DNA of 64,000 nucleotides, taken from positions 1 to 64,000 of the forward strand of contig JABTUF010000005.1 of NCBI GenBank assembly GCA_015075645.1. The letters run 5' to 3'. Position numbers and translations under genes: made by a program. Shown in pieces: positions 34,842-42,992 of the stretch. Below the pieces are notes generated by a model, which was not told the DNA's origin, did not search any database, and saw only the letters and a program-made list of their open reading frames with translations. This DNA is from Burkholderiales bacterium. GTDB taxonomy: Bacteria; Pseudomonadota; Gammaproteobacteria; Burkholderiales; Casimicrobiaceae. The first letter of the stretch is position 1, and every line of letters begins with the position of its first letter.

Positions 34842-36227
34842 TCACGCCGCCCGCTCCTTCGCGGCATCCGCCCCGGAGAACCGCCGGTGGATGAGTTCCC
34901 CGACGAGGCGCGTGTTGACGCGGCCGCTCGCGAACTCGGAGGACTCCATCACGACCCGCAGGAACGGCAGCGTCGTGGTGACACCCGCGATCTCGAAGCG
35001 GGCGAGCGCATCGCGCATGCGCGCGATCGCCCGATCGCGATCCTCGCCGACGACGACGAGCTTGGCGAGCAGCGAATCGTAGTACGGCGGCACCGTGTAT
35101 CCGGCGTAGCAGTGGCTGTCGAGCCGCAGGTTCTCGCCCTGCGGCGGGTTCCAGGCGGCGATCCGGCCCGGATCGGGACGAAACGCCCGCCACGGATCTT
35201 CGGCGGTGATCCGGCACTCGATCGCGTGGCCGGCGAACCGCACGTCCCCTTGTGCAAAGCGGAGCGGCTCTCCGGCCGCGATGCGCAGCTGCTCCTGCAC
35301 GAGGTCGATTCCGGTCACCATCTCGGTGACCGGATGCTCGACCTGGATCCTCGTGTTCATCTCCAGAAAGTAGAACGCGCCGCTGTCCTGGTCGACGATG
35401 AACTCGACCGTGCCCGCGCTCAGGTAGGCGAGCCTCGACGCGAACGCGACGCCGGCGTCGAGGATCCGGTTCCGCAGCGCGCCGTCGATCGAGGGTGCGG
35501 GCGACTCCTCCACCACCTTCTGATGGCGTCGCTGGAGCGAGCAGTCGCGCTCGCCCAGATGCACGATCCGCCCCTGCCGGTCGCCCAGCACCTGAACCTC
35601 GACGTGGCGCGCATTGGCCACGTATCTCTCGAGGTACAGCGCGTCGTTGCCGAAAGCGGAACGCGCCTCCGCGGCGGCGGCCGTCAGCATGCGCGGCAGT
35701 TGGGCGACGTCGTCGACGATCTTCATGCCGCGGCCGCCTCCGCCCGCAGCCGCCTTGATCATCACCGGCAGCCCCATCCGCGCGACGACGTCCTCGGCGT
35801 CCGCGACCGACGCGACCGCCTCCGTCCCCGGCAGGAGCGGCAATCCGCACTCGCGGGCGAGCGAGCGCGCTTCGAGCTTGTCGCCCATGCGCCGGATCTG
35901 CGAGGGATCGGGGCCGACGAAAACGATGCCGTGGTCGGCGCACAGCTGCGCGAGCTCGGCGGATTCGGCGAGGAAGCCGTAGCCGGGGTGAACCGCATCG
36001 GCCCCCGAGCCCAGCGCCGCGGCGACGATGAGCTTCGCATCGAGGTAGCTGTGCCTCGCGGCGGCCGGGCCGATGCACACGGTGCGATCGGCGAGCTGCG
36101 CGGGCAGGCTCTCGCGATCGGCGACCGACGCCGCCAGCACGGTCTCGAGCCCGAGTCCTCGACACGCACGCAGGATCCGGACGGCGATCTCGCCGCGATT
36201 GGCGACCAGCACGCGTCGCAGGCTCAT
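34842..36227 (-). CDS. Biotin carboxylase
   Basis: A 461-residue AccC-type ATP-grasp enzyme carboxylating biotin with bicarbonate and ATP. It starts SLRRVLVANRGEIAVRILRA; the glycine-rich ATP loop is MIKAAAGGGGRGMKIV; catalytic and metal residues are in LGERDCSLQRRHQKVVEESP and FYFLEMNTRIQVEHPVTEM. ATG 36227 is set by GAGGGAG 4 bases upstream; an earlier ATG at 36257 lacks support. It follows a BCCP-like gene after 7 bases. Confidence 0.93.
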   Translation of the reverse strand: MSLRRVLVANRGEIAVRILRACRGLGLETVLAASVADRESLPAQLADRTVCIGPAAARHSYLDAKLIVAAALGSGADAVHPGYGFLAESAELAQLCADHGIVFVGPDPSQIRRMGDKLEARSLARECGLPLLPGTEAVASVADAEDVVARMGLPVMIKAAAGGGGRGMKIVDDVAQLPRMLTAAAAEARSAFGNDALYLERYVANARHVEVQVLGDRQGRIVHLGERDCSLQRRHQKVVEESPAPSIDGALRNRILDAGVAFASRLAYLSAGTVEFIVDQDSGAFYFLEMNTRIQVEHPVTEMVTGIDLVQEQLRIAAGEPLRFAQGDVRFAGHAIECRITAEDPWRAFRPDPGRIAAWNPPQGENLRLDSHCYAGYTVPPYYDSLLAKLVVVGEDRDRAIARMRDALARFEIAGVTTTLPFLRVVMESSEFASGRVNTRLVGELIHRRFSGADAAKERAA

Positions 36228-36234
36228 CGCTCCC

Positions 36235-36693
36235 TCACGCCGGCGTCGATGCGGCATCCGCGGTGTCCTTCTCCCGCACGCGGAAGAGCGGTTGGCCGAA
36301 CTCGACGAACGACCCCTCTTCGACCGCCACCTCCACCACGCTGCCGCAAACGCCTGCCTTCACCTCGGTCCGCCTGCCGAGGACGTCGATCGCGCCGACG
36401 GTCGTGTCCGGCCGGATGTCGCGGCCGGGTTCGACGAACGGCGGGGCTTCCGGTCCGCTGCGACCGACGAACCAGCCGAGCGACGGCGACGCGACCGTCG
36501 TGAGCCCGGTTTCGCCGCCGGGCACCGGGCCGTTCGCCCCCGCCATGGGGGCGCGCGCCGACGCGCGGGCTGGCAAGGTGCGATCGACGGCGATCCGAAC
36601 CGGTCCGAGTTCGAATCGAATGCGGCCGAACCGCGATTGCCGGAAGGCATGCAGTATCGCGATCAGGTCATCGCGTTCGAGCGAAGGCGTCAT
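36235..36693 (-). CDS. BCCP-like protein lacking the biotinylation lysine
   Basis: A 152-residue protein with the AccB layout: N-terminal LERDDLIAILHAFRQSRFGR plus FELGPVRIAVDR, a linker, then a biotinyl-domain fold (GWFVGRSGPEAPPFVEPGRD, CGSVVEVAVEEGSFVEFGQP). At the biotinylation loop it reads GAIDVLGRRTEVKAGVCG where the true BCCP of this operon reads GIVEVMKLFTSVLAPCDG, so the acceptor Lys is Gly. It cannot carry biotin at the usual site. It lies directly upstream of biotin carboxylase and may be a structural or regulatory partner, comparable in concept to plant BADC proteins. The start follows 20 bp after the NicX-like gene. Confidence 0.8.
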   Translation of the reverse strand: MTPSLERDDLIAILHAFRQSRFGRIRFELGPVRIAVDRTLPARASARAPMAGANGPVPGGETGLTTVASPSLGWFVGRSGPEAPPFVEPGRDIRPDTTVGAIDVLGRRTEVKAGVCGSVVEVAVEEGSFVEFGQPLFRVREKDTADAASTPA

Positions 36694-36713
36694 CGAACAC
36701 GCGGCCCGTCGGA

Positions 36714-37772
36714 CTACACCAGGATGTCGCCGTCGCGCGCCACCGTGTGCCTGCCGTCGACGACGATCGTCACGCGATCGACGATCCCCTCGAGCCGCAA
36801 CCGGCTGTTGGCGACTCCGCGGTCCGCGCCGTGACCGATGCCGAAATGCGTCGCGCCGTAGCGCTTCTTCTCGCTGCGCATGCATCCGGTGTAGGGCAGG
36901 CAGCGGCGATTCGTGCCGATGGCGATCTCGCCGCCGACCAGCATCGAGTTCTCGTCGCCGTAGCGCTCCAGGTAGCGACGGACCTCCCGCGCTTCGTGAC
37001 CGCCGCGGATGTCGACGACGCGTCCGTTCTCGATCTGCAGCGTCACCGGCTCGCGCCAGTTGCCGGGCGGATGGTGCGCGGTGGCGTCCCACACGACGAT
37101 GCCGTTGGCGGTGCCGGGGAGCGGTTCGACGTGCACTTCGCCGAACGGCCAGGTGCCGGAACCGAGGCGTCCGGTGTCCGGATGGCGCCCGAAGGGAATT
37201 TCGCCCCAGCGCTTCGCGAGCGCCCCCGGCGGGTACCCGGAGATATCGGCTTCGAGGTCCGTGCCCGCTGCCGACGTCACGCGGATGCGCGTCCCCTGGT
37301 CGAAGACCGTGGCGATGCGGCGCTGGAGGTCGCAGATCTCCTCGACTTCCGCCTCGGTGACCGCGCCGCCGCCTTCGACCAGGATCTCCTGATTCATCTC
37401 CTCCCACAGCCAGACCGGCGTCTTGCCCCGTCCGCTGCCCTCGGAGCGGATCTGGCGCAGGCCGGGCGTGCCGCTGTTCAGCGCGGTCGTCGTCAACGCG
37501 ATGACGACATCGGCCTCCTTGGCGGCCGGGATCGCGAGTGGCGAAGGATCGGCGCAGTGGTAGGCACGCTGCGGGTACAGGCACAGCAGGGGCTCCGCTC
37601 CGCGCTCGTGGAGCGCGGCCATCGTCGCCTGCCAGATCAGCGGGTCCATCTGATCGTCGGTGAGGATGACGAACTTGTCTCCCTCGCGGACGTGACGCAT
37701 CGGATACCGCAGGCACTTCAGCAGCGATATGAGACGCGTGGCCGGCGTCCCGTAGCGCGAGATCTTCTCCAT
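36714..37772 (-). CDS. NicX/M29-like metalloenzyme (2,5-dihydroxypyridine dioxygenase or aminopeptidase family)
   Basis: A 352-residue protein of the family that includes 2,5-dihydroxypyridine 5,6-dioxygenase (NicX) and leucyl aminopeptidase-T-like proteins. Family blocks: GDKFVILTDDQMDPLIWQAT, RVTSAAGTDLEADISGYPPG, IENGRVVDIRGGHEAREVRR, and GATHFGIGHGADRG near the C-terminus, which supplies His residues expected at the metal site. Whether it cleaves an aromatic ring or a peptide bond is open. ATG 37772 has AGGAAGG upstream; a frame extension to 37826 has not. Two ATTGCATGC palindromes lie 35 and 88 bp upstream. Confidence 0.72.
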   Translation of the reverse strand: MEKISRYGTPATRLISLLKCLRYPMRHVREGDKFVILTDDQMDPLIWQATMAALHERGAEPLLCLYPQRAYHCADPSPLAIPAAKEADVVIALTTTALNSGTPGLRQIRSEGSGRGKTPVWLWEEMNQEILVEGGGAVTEAEVEEICDLQRRIATVFDQGTRIRVTSAAGTDLEADISGYPPGALAKRWGEIPFGRHPDTGRLGSGTWPFGEVHVEPLPGTANGIVVWDATAHHPPGNWREPVTLQIENGRVVDIRGGHEAREVRRYLERYGDENSMLVGGEIAIGTNRRCLPYTGCMRSEKKRYGATHFGIGHGADRGVANSRLRLEGIVDRVTIVVDGRHTVARDGDILV

Positions 37773-37806
37773 GGTCGACCCTTCCTGCTCGCCGGGGGCG
37801 AGGCAT

Positions 37807-37817
37807 ATTGCATGCAA
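37807..37817. promoter_or_regulatory. GntR operator candidate 1 (ATTGCATGCAA)
   Basis: TTGCATGCAA is a perfect 10-bp palindrome 35 bp upstream of the NicX-like start. The core recurs at 37861, 38775 and 38849, all around one FCD-type GntR gene. Confidence 0.6.
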
Positions 37818-37859
37818 ACTGTCCATCTCGCAAGGGTCCGTGCCGCCCCGTGTCCGACG

Positions 37860-37871
37860 ATTGCATGCGAA
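37860..37871. promoter_or_regulatory. GntR operator candidate 2 (ATTGCATGCGAA)
   Basis: Near-perfect copy, centred 53 bp (about five helical turns) from candidate 1, in the gap between the GntR and NicX-like genes. Confidence 0.55.
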
Positions 37872-37952
37872 ATCGAGCCCGGGAGTCCGGGGGCGATCCG
37901 AGCCTCCTCGATCCGCCCGAGCCTCGCGCGCAGGACGCCGGCCGCCCCGGGG

Positions 37953-38717
37953 TCACCGGCGCCGATCGGCCGCGGCCGTGCGCTTCGCGCTTGCCTGAGG
38001 ACCGATGCGCAGGAATTCGGGAATCGCCCGCCCGGACCGGCTCGCCTTCAGCTGTTCGATGAGGCGCGCCTTGTTGTCGCGGCTGCGCTGCGCGTGCTCC
38101 CGCATCTGGAATTCGACCCGCGCGCCCTGGCGATCGCGCAGCGCGCCGACGATCGCGACGTGGTCGTCGTGCGCGGCGCGCATCAATTGCAGCACCGTCC
38201 GACGCAGCGCGACGCTGAAGGTGATGGCGTCGGCCGAGGCCATCGGGACCCTCGCGTTGGACTCCATCGCGCGGATCAGCGCCCCGTTGCGCGATCCGCG
38301 CACCAGCACGTCGTGGAAGCGGCCGTTCATCCTCGCCCAACGCTCGGGGTCGAGCCGCCGGTCGTCGTCGGCCAGCAGCAGGCGTCCCTCCTCGAGGCAC
38401 GACTCGAGGACCTCGAGTTCCTCGTCGGTGGGACCGCGTTCGGCGACCAGTCGCGCGGCCATGCCCTCCAGCGTGCCTCGAACGTCGATGGCGCCGGCGA
38501 CGTCCTCCATCGTGAATGCCCGCACCCGATAGCCGCGGCGCGGCATCCGCTCGACCAGACCTTCGCGCTCGAGTTCCGCGAGCGCCCAGCGCAGCGGCGT
38601 GCGCGACACGCCGAGCCGGGGAGCGAACACGAGTTCCACGATGCGCTCTCCGGGCGCGAGGCGCCCCGAGAGCACGAGATCCCGCAACGACGCGACGACG
38701 GTCTGTACGCGTGACAT
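37953..38717 (-). CDS. FCD-type GntR transcriptional regulator
   Basis: A 254-residue GntR/FadR-group repressor. The winged helix is seen in residues about 5-70 (VVASLRDLVLSGRLAPGERI, FAPRLGVSRTPLRWALAELE, GLVERMPRRGYRVRAF) and the all-helical FCD effector domain after it (DVRGTLEGMAARLVAERGP, MNGRFHDVLVRGSRNG). FCD proteins usually bind carboxylates through a metal. ATG 38717 is set by AGGAGG upstream. It is divergent from the ABC importer and leads the carboxylase operon, so it is the likely local regulator of both. Confidence 0.92.
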   Translation of the reverse strand: MSRVQTVVASLRDLVLSGRLAPGERIVELVFAPRLGVSRTPLRWALAELEREGLVERMPRRGYRVRAFTMEDVAGAIDVRGTLEGMAARLVAERGPTDEELEVLESCLEEGRLLLADDDRRLDPERWARMNGRFHDVLVRGSRNGALIRAMESNARVPMASADAITFSVALRRTVLQLMRAAHDDHVAIVGALRDRQGARVEFQMREHAQRSRDNKARLIEQLKASRSGRAIPEFLRIGPQASAKRTAAADRRR

Positions 38718-38774
38718 GGCGTGCCTCCTCTCCCCGCGTTCCAAGGGCGTCCACGAGGGATTGCGCCTGACGTC

Positions 38775-38786
38775 ATTGTATGCAAT
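38775..38786. promoter_or_regulatory. GntR operator candidate 3 (ATTGTATGCAAT)
   Basis: Twelve-base near-palindrome 58 bp upstream of the gntR start, suitable for autoregulation. Same core as candidates 1, 2 and 4. Confidence 0.6.
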
Positions 38787-38848
38787 TATCCCCGCGACAC
38801 CGCCACATCATACGTTCGCGAATGTGCGAATGCGAACTTGGTGCGCGG

Positions 38849-38859
38849 ATTGCATGCAA
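38849..38859. promoter_or_regulatory. GntR operator candidate 4 (ATTGCATGCAA)
   Basis: Identical to candidate 1; 74 bp (about seven turns) from candidate 3 and on the importer side of the 365-bp divergent gap. The remainder of the gap (38860-39070) is GC-rich with no promoter I can support beyond the AGGAGG ribosome site at 39071-39076. Confidence 0.6.
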
Positions 38860-39082
38860 CCATTGCCCCACGCTCCGGCCAGGAGATGGCATGTCGCCCA
38901 CGCCGCCCCGGGATGATCGGCCAAGCTCCGGCCTGGGCGGGCTCGTGTCGCTCCCCCCGCCGCGCAGTCCGGGCGCCGGCGACGCGGCCCCGCGCGCTCT
39001 CCAACGTTCGCACGGACCGCGCATGCGCGCGCGGATCCGGTCCGTTCCCGCGGCGCCGCGCCGCACAGACAGGAGGATCCCC

Positions 39083-40111
39083 ATGGGTTCGCTGGCTTCA
39101 TTCGTTCTCGGTGGGCGCGCCTTGTTGGGCGCGGGCGCATTCGCCTTCGCGGCCGCCCTCGCCGCCGCCCCGCTGGACGACCTCGCGAAAGTCGCCGCGG
39201 GAAAGGGCCCCGTCACCTGGTACGAGAGCTCCCCGGTCGAGCAGATCGACAAGGTCGTCGCGGCCTTCCACAAGACCTATCCGGACATCCAGATCAAGTA
39301 CGTGCGCCTCGTCGGAGGCAACGAACTCGCCGTGCGCGGCGTCCAGGAGATGCAGGCGCGCAACTACACGGCGGACGTCCTGACCGGAGGGGCCGACCAC
39401 ATCTGGCAGCTGCAGGGCCGCGGCTACCTCGAGAACGTCGACTGGAAGGCGCTCGGCGTCCCCGAGAAACTGACGCCGACGCCCTTCGCGCTCGCCACGG
39501 CCGCGTCGGTGTACGTCGTGTCCTGGAACACCAACAAGGTCACCGAGGCCGAGACGCCGAAGACCTGGGACGACATCGCGGATCCGAAGTGGACCGGACG
39601 CATGGGCTCCTGGGTGCGGGCGTCGGTCTTCGCGCAACTGGCGTCGAAATGGGGTGAGCCCAGGGCGGACGCGCTGCTCGCGCGCTTCGTCAAGATCAAG
39701 CCGATGCTGTTCAAGTCGACCTTCCCGCTCGCGCAGGCGGTCGGCGCGGGAGAGATCGACATCGGCGTCGGCTTCTACCATTCGACGCTGCCACCCGTGC
39801 TCGCGGGCGCGCCGATCAAGTACAAGGTGCTCGACGTGGTGCCGATGCACACCATCTATTCGACGCTGACGAAGAACGCGCGCAATCCGGAGGGCGCGAA
39901 GGTGCTGCTCGCCTGGCTCGCGAGCGACGCCGGCGCGGCGGCCTACGAGGGCGCGACGCACCGCGGGAATCCGCTGATTCCCTCGACCAAGACGGCGCAG
40001 CTGATCGCGGGCCGCGACATCGTCGAGTTCCCGCCGGACAAGTCCGACGAGCTCGGCCGCATCAACCAGCGGATGAACGCGGTTCTCGAGAAGGTCGGCG
40101 CCGCCCGTTAG
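39083..40111 (+). CDS. ABC transporter substrate-binding protein (Fbp/iron-type family 1)
   Basis: A 342-residue periplasmic receptor of the family typified by ferric-ion and 2-aminoethylphosphonate binding proteins. The signal peptide (residues 1-28, ending ALAAA) precedes LDDLAKVAAGKGPVTWYESS. Conserved parts include VDKVVAAFHKTYPDI-like IDKVVAAFHKTYPDIQIKYV, TWDDIADPKWTGRMG and AVGAGEIDIGVGFYHS. The ATG is fixed by AGGAGG 6 bases upstream. With a GntR-controlled enzyme cluster next door, an organic acid or phosphonate is more likely than iron. Confidence 0.88.
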   Translation: MGSLASFVLGGRALLGAGAFAFAAALAAAPLDDLAKVAAGKGPVTWYESSPVEQIDKVVAAFHKTYPDIQIKYVRLVGGNELAVRGVQEMQARNYTADVLTGGADHIWQLQGRGYLENVDWKALGVPEKLTPTPFALATAASVYVVSWNTNKVTEAETPKTWDDIADPKWTGRMGSWVRASVFAQLASKWGEPRADALLARFVKIKPMLFKSTFPLAQAVGAGEIDIGVGFYHSTLPPVLAGAPIKYKVLDVVPMHTIYSTLTKNARNPEGAKVLLAWLASDAGAAAYEGATHRGNPLIPSTKTAQLIAGRDIVEFPPDKSDELGRINQRMNAVLEKVGAAR

Positions 40112-40131
40112 CCGTCCGCGCGGAGCGCACG

Positions 40132-41889
40132 ATGGGCGCGACGGCGTCGGCCGCGACCCGCCTTCCGGGCGCGGCCGGTCCGCGCGGCGGCCGGTGGCGG
40201 GAGCGGCTCCCCGCGCTCGCGCTGGTCGCCGTGCTGGGCTACCTCGTCGTCGTGCCGCTCGCGCTGCTGGTCGTCGCGAGCTTCTCGCCGACCGGCCTTC
40301 CGCTCGACCCCGGCTGGTCGATCGACAACTACCTGCGTGTCTACCGCGACCCCGGCTTCTACCGGCTCGCGCTCACGACACTCGAGTTCGCCCTCGGCTG
40401 CATGGTCGCGACGCTGATCGTCGGAGGCACGCTGGCGTGGCTCGTCGAACGGACCGACCTGCCGGCAAAGCGCCTGTGCCGCATCATGATCGTGGTGCCG
40501 ATGGTGCTGCCGCCGTTCCTGCTGGCGATGGGCTGGGTGTTGCTCGCGAGTCCGAGGACCGGGCTCCTGACCGGCCTGCTGCAGTCGGCGCTCGGCCTGC
40601 GGGAGGGGCCGTTCAACATCTATTCGCTCGGCGGCATGGTGTTCGTCGAGACGCTCGCGCTCGTGCCCTCGACGTTCCTCATCCTGTCGCCGGCGTTCCG
40701 CAACATGGACCCGGCGCTCGAGGAAGCGGCGATGACGTCGGGCGCGAATCTCGCGCAGACGATCCGCCGCATCTTCGTCCCCCTGCTCACCCCGGCCATC
40801 CTCGCCGCGGCGACGTACCTGCTGATGGTGGGCTTCCTCGTCTTCGACGTGCCCGGGACGCTCGGCATGCCCGTGGGCATTTTCGTCATGTCCTCGCGGA
40901 TCCTCTACCTCGCGACCGACCAGGCGGGCGGCGTCTCCGCGTACAGCCAGATCGCGGCGATCGCGATGAGCTTCCTCGTCCTGCTGCTCGGGCTCGCGTG
41001 GCTCTACCGGCGGATGACGCGCGCCGCGGGACGCTTCGTCACGGTCACGGGAAAGGGCTTTCGGCCACGGCAGCGCAAGCTCGGGCGCGCGAAGCCGCTG
41101 GCGATCGCGTTCGTGGCCGTCTACTTCGCGCTCGCGGTGCTGCTGCCGCTCGCGGTCCTGGGCTGGACGAGCCTGATGCCGTATCTCACTCCCGTCAGCC
41201 TCGATTCGGCCCGCCTCGTCACCCTCGCGAACCATCGTGCGGCGCTGGAGAGCGCGAGAGTCCTGCAGGCGACCTGGAACTCGATCTGGGTGAGCATGCT
41301 CGCCGCGACGCTGACCTGCGCGCTGGCGCTCTCGGTGTCCTGGGTCGTCCACCGGACGCGTGCGCGAGGGCGGGGCGCGATCGACGCGCTCGCGTTCATG
41401 CCGATCGCGATCCCCGGCGTGATGATCGGGATGGCGCTGGTCTACGTGTACCTGACGCTCACGTTCGTGCCGGTGTACGGCACCCCGTGGATCCTGGTCA
41501 TCGCGTTCACGACCGTCTACCTGTCGTTCGCCTCGCGCACGACCAACGGCGCGCTGGTCCAGCTGCACCGCGACCTCGAGGACGCGGCGCGCGTCTGCGG
41601 CGCGGGCCCGCTCAGGCTGCTGCGCCGCATCGTGGTGCCGCTGATGCTGCCCGCGCTCGCGGCGGTCTGGATCTGGGTCGTCGCGCACGTCGTTCGCGAG
41701 CTTTCGACCGCGCTGCTCCTGCAGGGCGAGGACAACCCGATGCTCGCCGTGCTGCTGTGGAGCTACTGGTCGGGCGGCGAGCCGACCAAGGCCGCCGCGG
41801 TGGGCGCGTGGCTCATCTTCCTCATGACGATCGCGACGATCGCCTGGCAGCTCGCCGGCCGCCGCGCCCACGGCGGGCGCGTCGCGTAG
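40132..41889 (+). CDS. ABC transporter permease, duplicated (FbpB/ThiP-like)
   Basis: A 585-residue permease with two fused BPD domains and about 12 membrane helices. Each half has an EAA loop that meets the ATPase: EEAAMTSGANLAQTIRRIF near residue 200 and EDAARVCGAGPLRLLRRIV near residue 483. This single-chain double permease is the normal layout in iron-type importers. It is 20 bp after the receptor gene and 3 bp before the ATPase gene. Confidence 0.93.
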   Translation: MGATASAATRLPGAAGPRGGRWRERLPALALVAVLGYLVVVPLALLVVASFSPTGLPLDPGWSIDNYLRVYRDPGFYRLALTTLEFALGCMVATLIVGGTLAWLVERTDLPAKRLCRIMIVVPMVLPPFLLAMGWVLLASPRTGLLTGLLQSALGLREGPFNIYSLGGMVFVETLALVPSTFLILSPAFRNMDPALEEAAMTSGANLAQTIRRIFVPLLTPAILAAATYLLMVGFLVFDVPGTLGMPVGIFVMSSRILYLATDQAGGVSAYSQIAAIAMSFLVLLLGLAWLYRRMTRAAGRFVTVTGKGFRPRQRKLGRAKPLAIAFVAVYFALAVLLPLAVLGWTSLMPYLTPVSLDSARLVTLANHRAALESARVLQATWNSIWVSMLAATLTCALALSVSWVVHRTRARGRGAIDALAFMPIAIPGVMIGMALVYVYLTLTFVPVYGTPWILVIAFTTVYLSFASRTTNGALVQLHRDLEDAARVCGAGPLRLLRRIVVPLMLPALAAVWIWVVAHVVRELSTALLLQGEDNPMLAVLLWSYWSGGEPTKAAAVGAWLIFLMTIATIAWQLAGRRAHGGRVA

Positions 41890-41892
41890 GCC

Positions 41893-42972
41893 ATGATCCA
41901 CCTCGACGACCTGTGGGTCGACTATCCGCTCGCCGACTCGGTTCACACGGCCGTCGCCGGCGTGTCGCTCGAGGTCGTGCACGGCGAGTTCTTCACGCTG
42001 CTCGGCCCGAGCGGCTGCGGCAAGACCTCCGCGCTCCGCAGCGTCGCGGGCCTCGAGCGTCCGAGCCGCGGCTCGATCCGGATCGGATCGACGCTCGTCT
42101 TCGACGAGGCGCGCGGGGTCGACGTACCCACGCACCGCCGCGACGTGTCGATGGTCTTCCAGTCCTACGCGGTGTGGCCGCACTTGACGGTCGCGCAGAA
42201 CGTCGCCTTCCCGCTCGAGGTGGCCGGGATCGCGCGCGAGGAGCGCGCCGGCCGGGTGGCCGATGCGCTCCGCCTCGTGGGCCTCGAGTCCATATCCGAT
42301 CGGCCGGCGACCCAGCTCTCGGGCGGCCAGCAGCAACGCGTGGCGATCGCGCGCGGCATCGTGCGACGCTCGGGCGCCCTGCTCCTCGACGAGCCGCTCT
42401 CCAACCTGGACGCCAAGTTGCGCCAGCAGATGCGCTTCGAACTGCGTGACCTGATGAAGCGGGTCGGCATGACGGCGATCTACGTCACGCACGACCAGGA
42501 CGAGGCGATGACGCTGTCGGACCGCGTCGCCGTCATGAACGAAGGCAGGATCGTCGAGCTCGGATCCCCGCAGGAACTCTACCTGCGTCCACGCACCCGT
42601 TTCGTCGCGACTTTCCTCGGCCGGGCCGTCGTGTTCGAAGCCGTCGGCAGCCGGACGATCGGATCGGACGGCGTCCTGATGACCGACGTCGGCCCGATCT
42701 GCGTCGGTTCGCCCCCCGCCGCCGGGCGCATCGACGCGTTGATGATCCGTCCCGAGGCGATCTCCCTGTCGCGCGAACCGGCGCCGGTGATCAACGGACG
42801 CCAGGGCAGGATCGTCAAGGCCACGTTCGCCGGCGCGCAGGTCGACTACCTGGTCGCGATCGAGGACGGGCCGACCATCGCCGTCGTCGGCGCGCCGTTC
42901 GATGCGTACCGCGTCGGCGACCGGATCTCGGTCGCGTTCCCGCCCGAGCGTCTGAGCTGCATCGCGAACTGA
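41893..42972 (+). CDS. ABC transporter ATP-binding protein (FbpC/PotA-like)
   Basis: A 359-residue ATPase for the preceding permease. Walker A LLGPSGCGKTSALRS, Q-loop VSMVFQSYAVWPHLT, signature TQLSGGQQQRVAIARG, Walker B GALLLDEPLSNLD and H-loop YVTHDQDEAMTLSD are all present. The C-terminal third (after residue 240) is a TOBE-like regulatory domain. The stop is 20 bp before the enolase-superfamily gene, consistent with one transcript. Confidence 0.94.
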   Translation: MIHLDDLWVDYPLADSVHTAVAGVSLEVVHGEFFTLLGPSGCGKTSALRSVAGLERPSRGSIRIGSTLVFDEARGVDVPTHRRDVSMVFQSYAVWPHLTVAQNVAFPLEVAGIAREERAGRVADALRLVGLESISDRPATQLSGGQQQRVAIARGIVRRSGALLLDEPLSNLDAKLRQQMRFELRDLMKRVGMTAIYVTHDQDEAMTLSDRVAVMNEGRIVELGSPQELYLRPRTRFVATFLGRAVVFEAVGSRTIGSDGVLMTDVGPICVGSPPAAGRIDALMIRPEAISLSREPAPVINGRQGRIVKATFAGAQVDYLVAIEDGPTIAVVGAPFDAYRVGDRISVAFPPERLSCIAN

Positions 42973-42992
42973 CGCTCGCCGCTCCACCCGCC

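Noticed and set aside
39083..42972. Importer as an iron uptake system
   Set aside because: The fold family includes iron transporters, but GntR control and linked catabolic enzymes argue for an organic ligand; left unassigned.
40108..42987. Very long open frame (959 codons) antisense to the ABC importer genes
   Set aside because: The translation is Arg/Asp/His-rich low-complexity sequence with no fold, opposite three clear transporter genes; it is a high-GC antisense frame.
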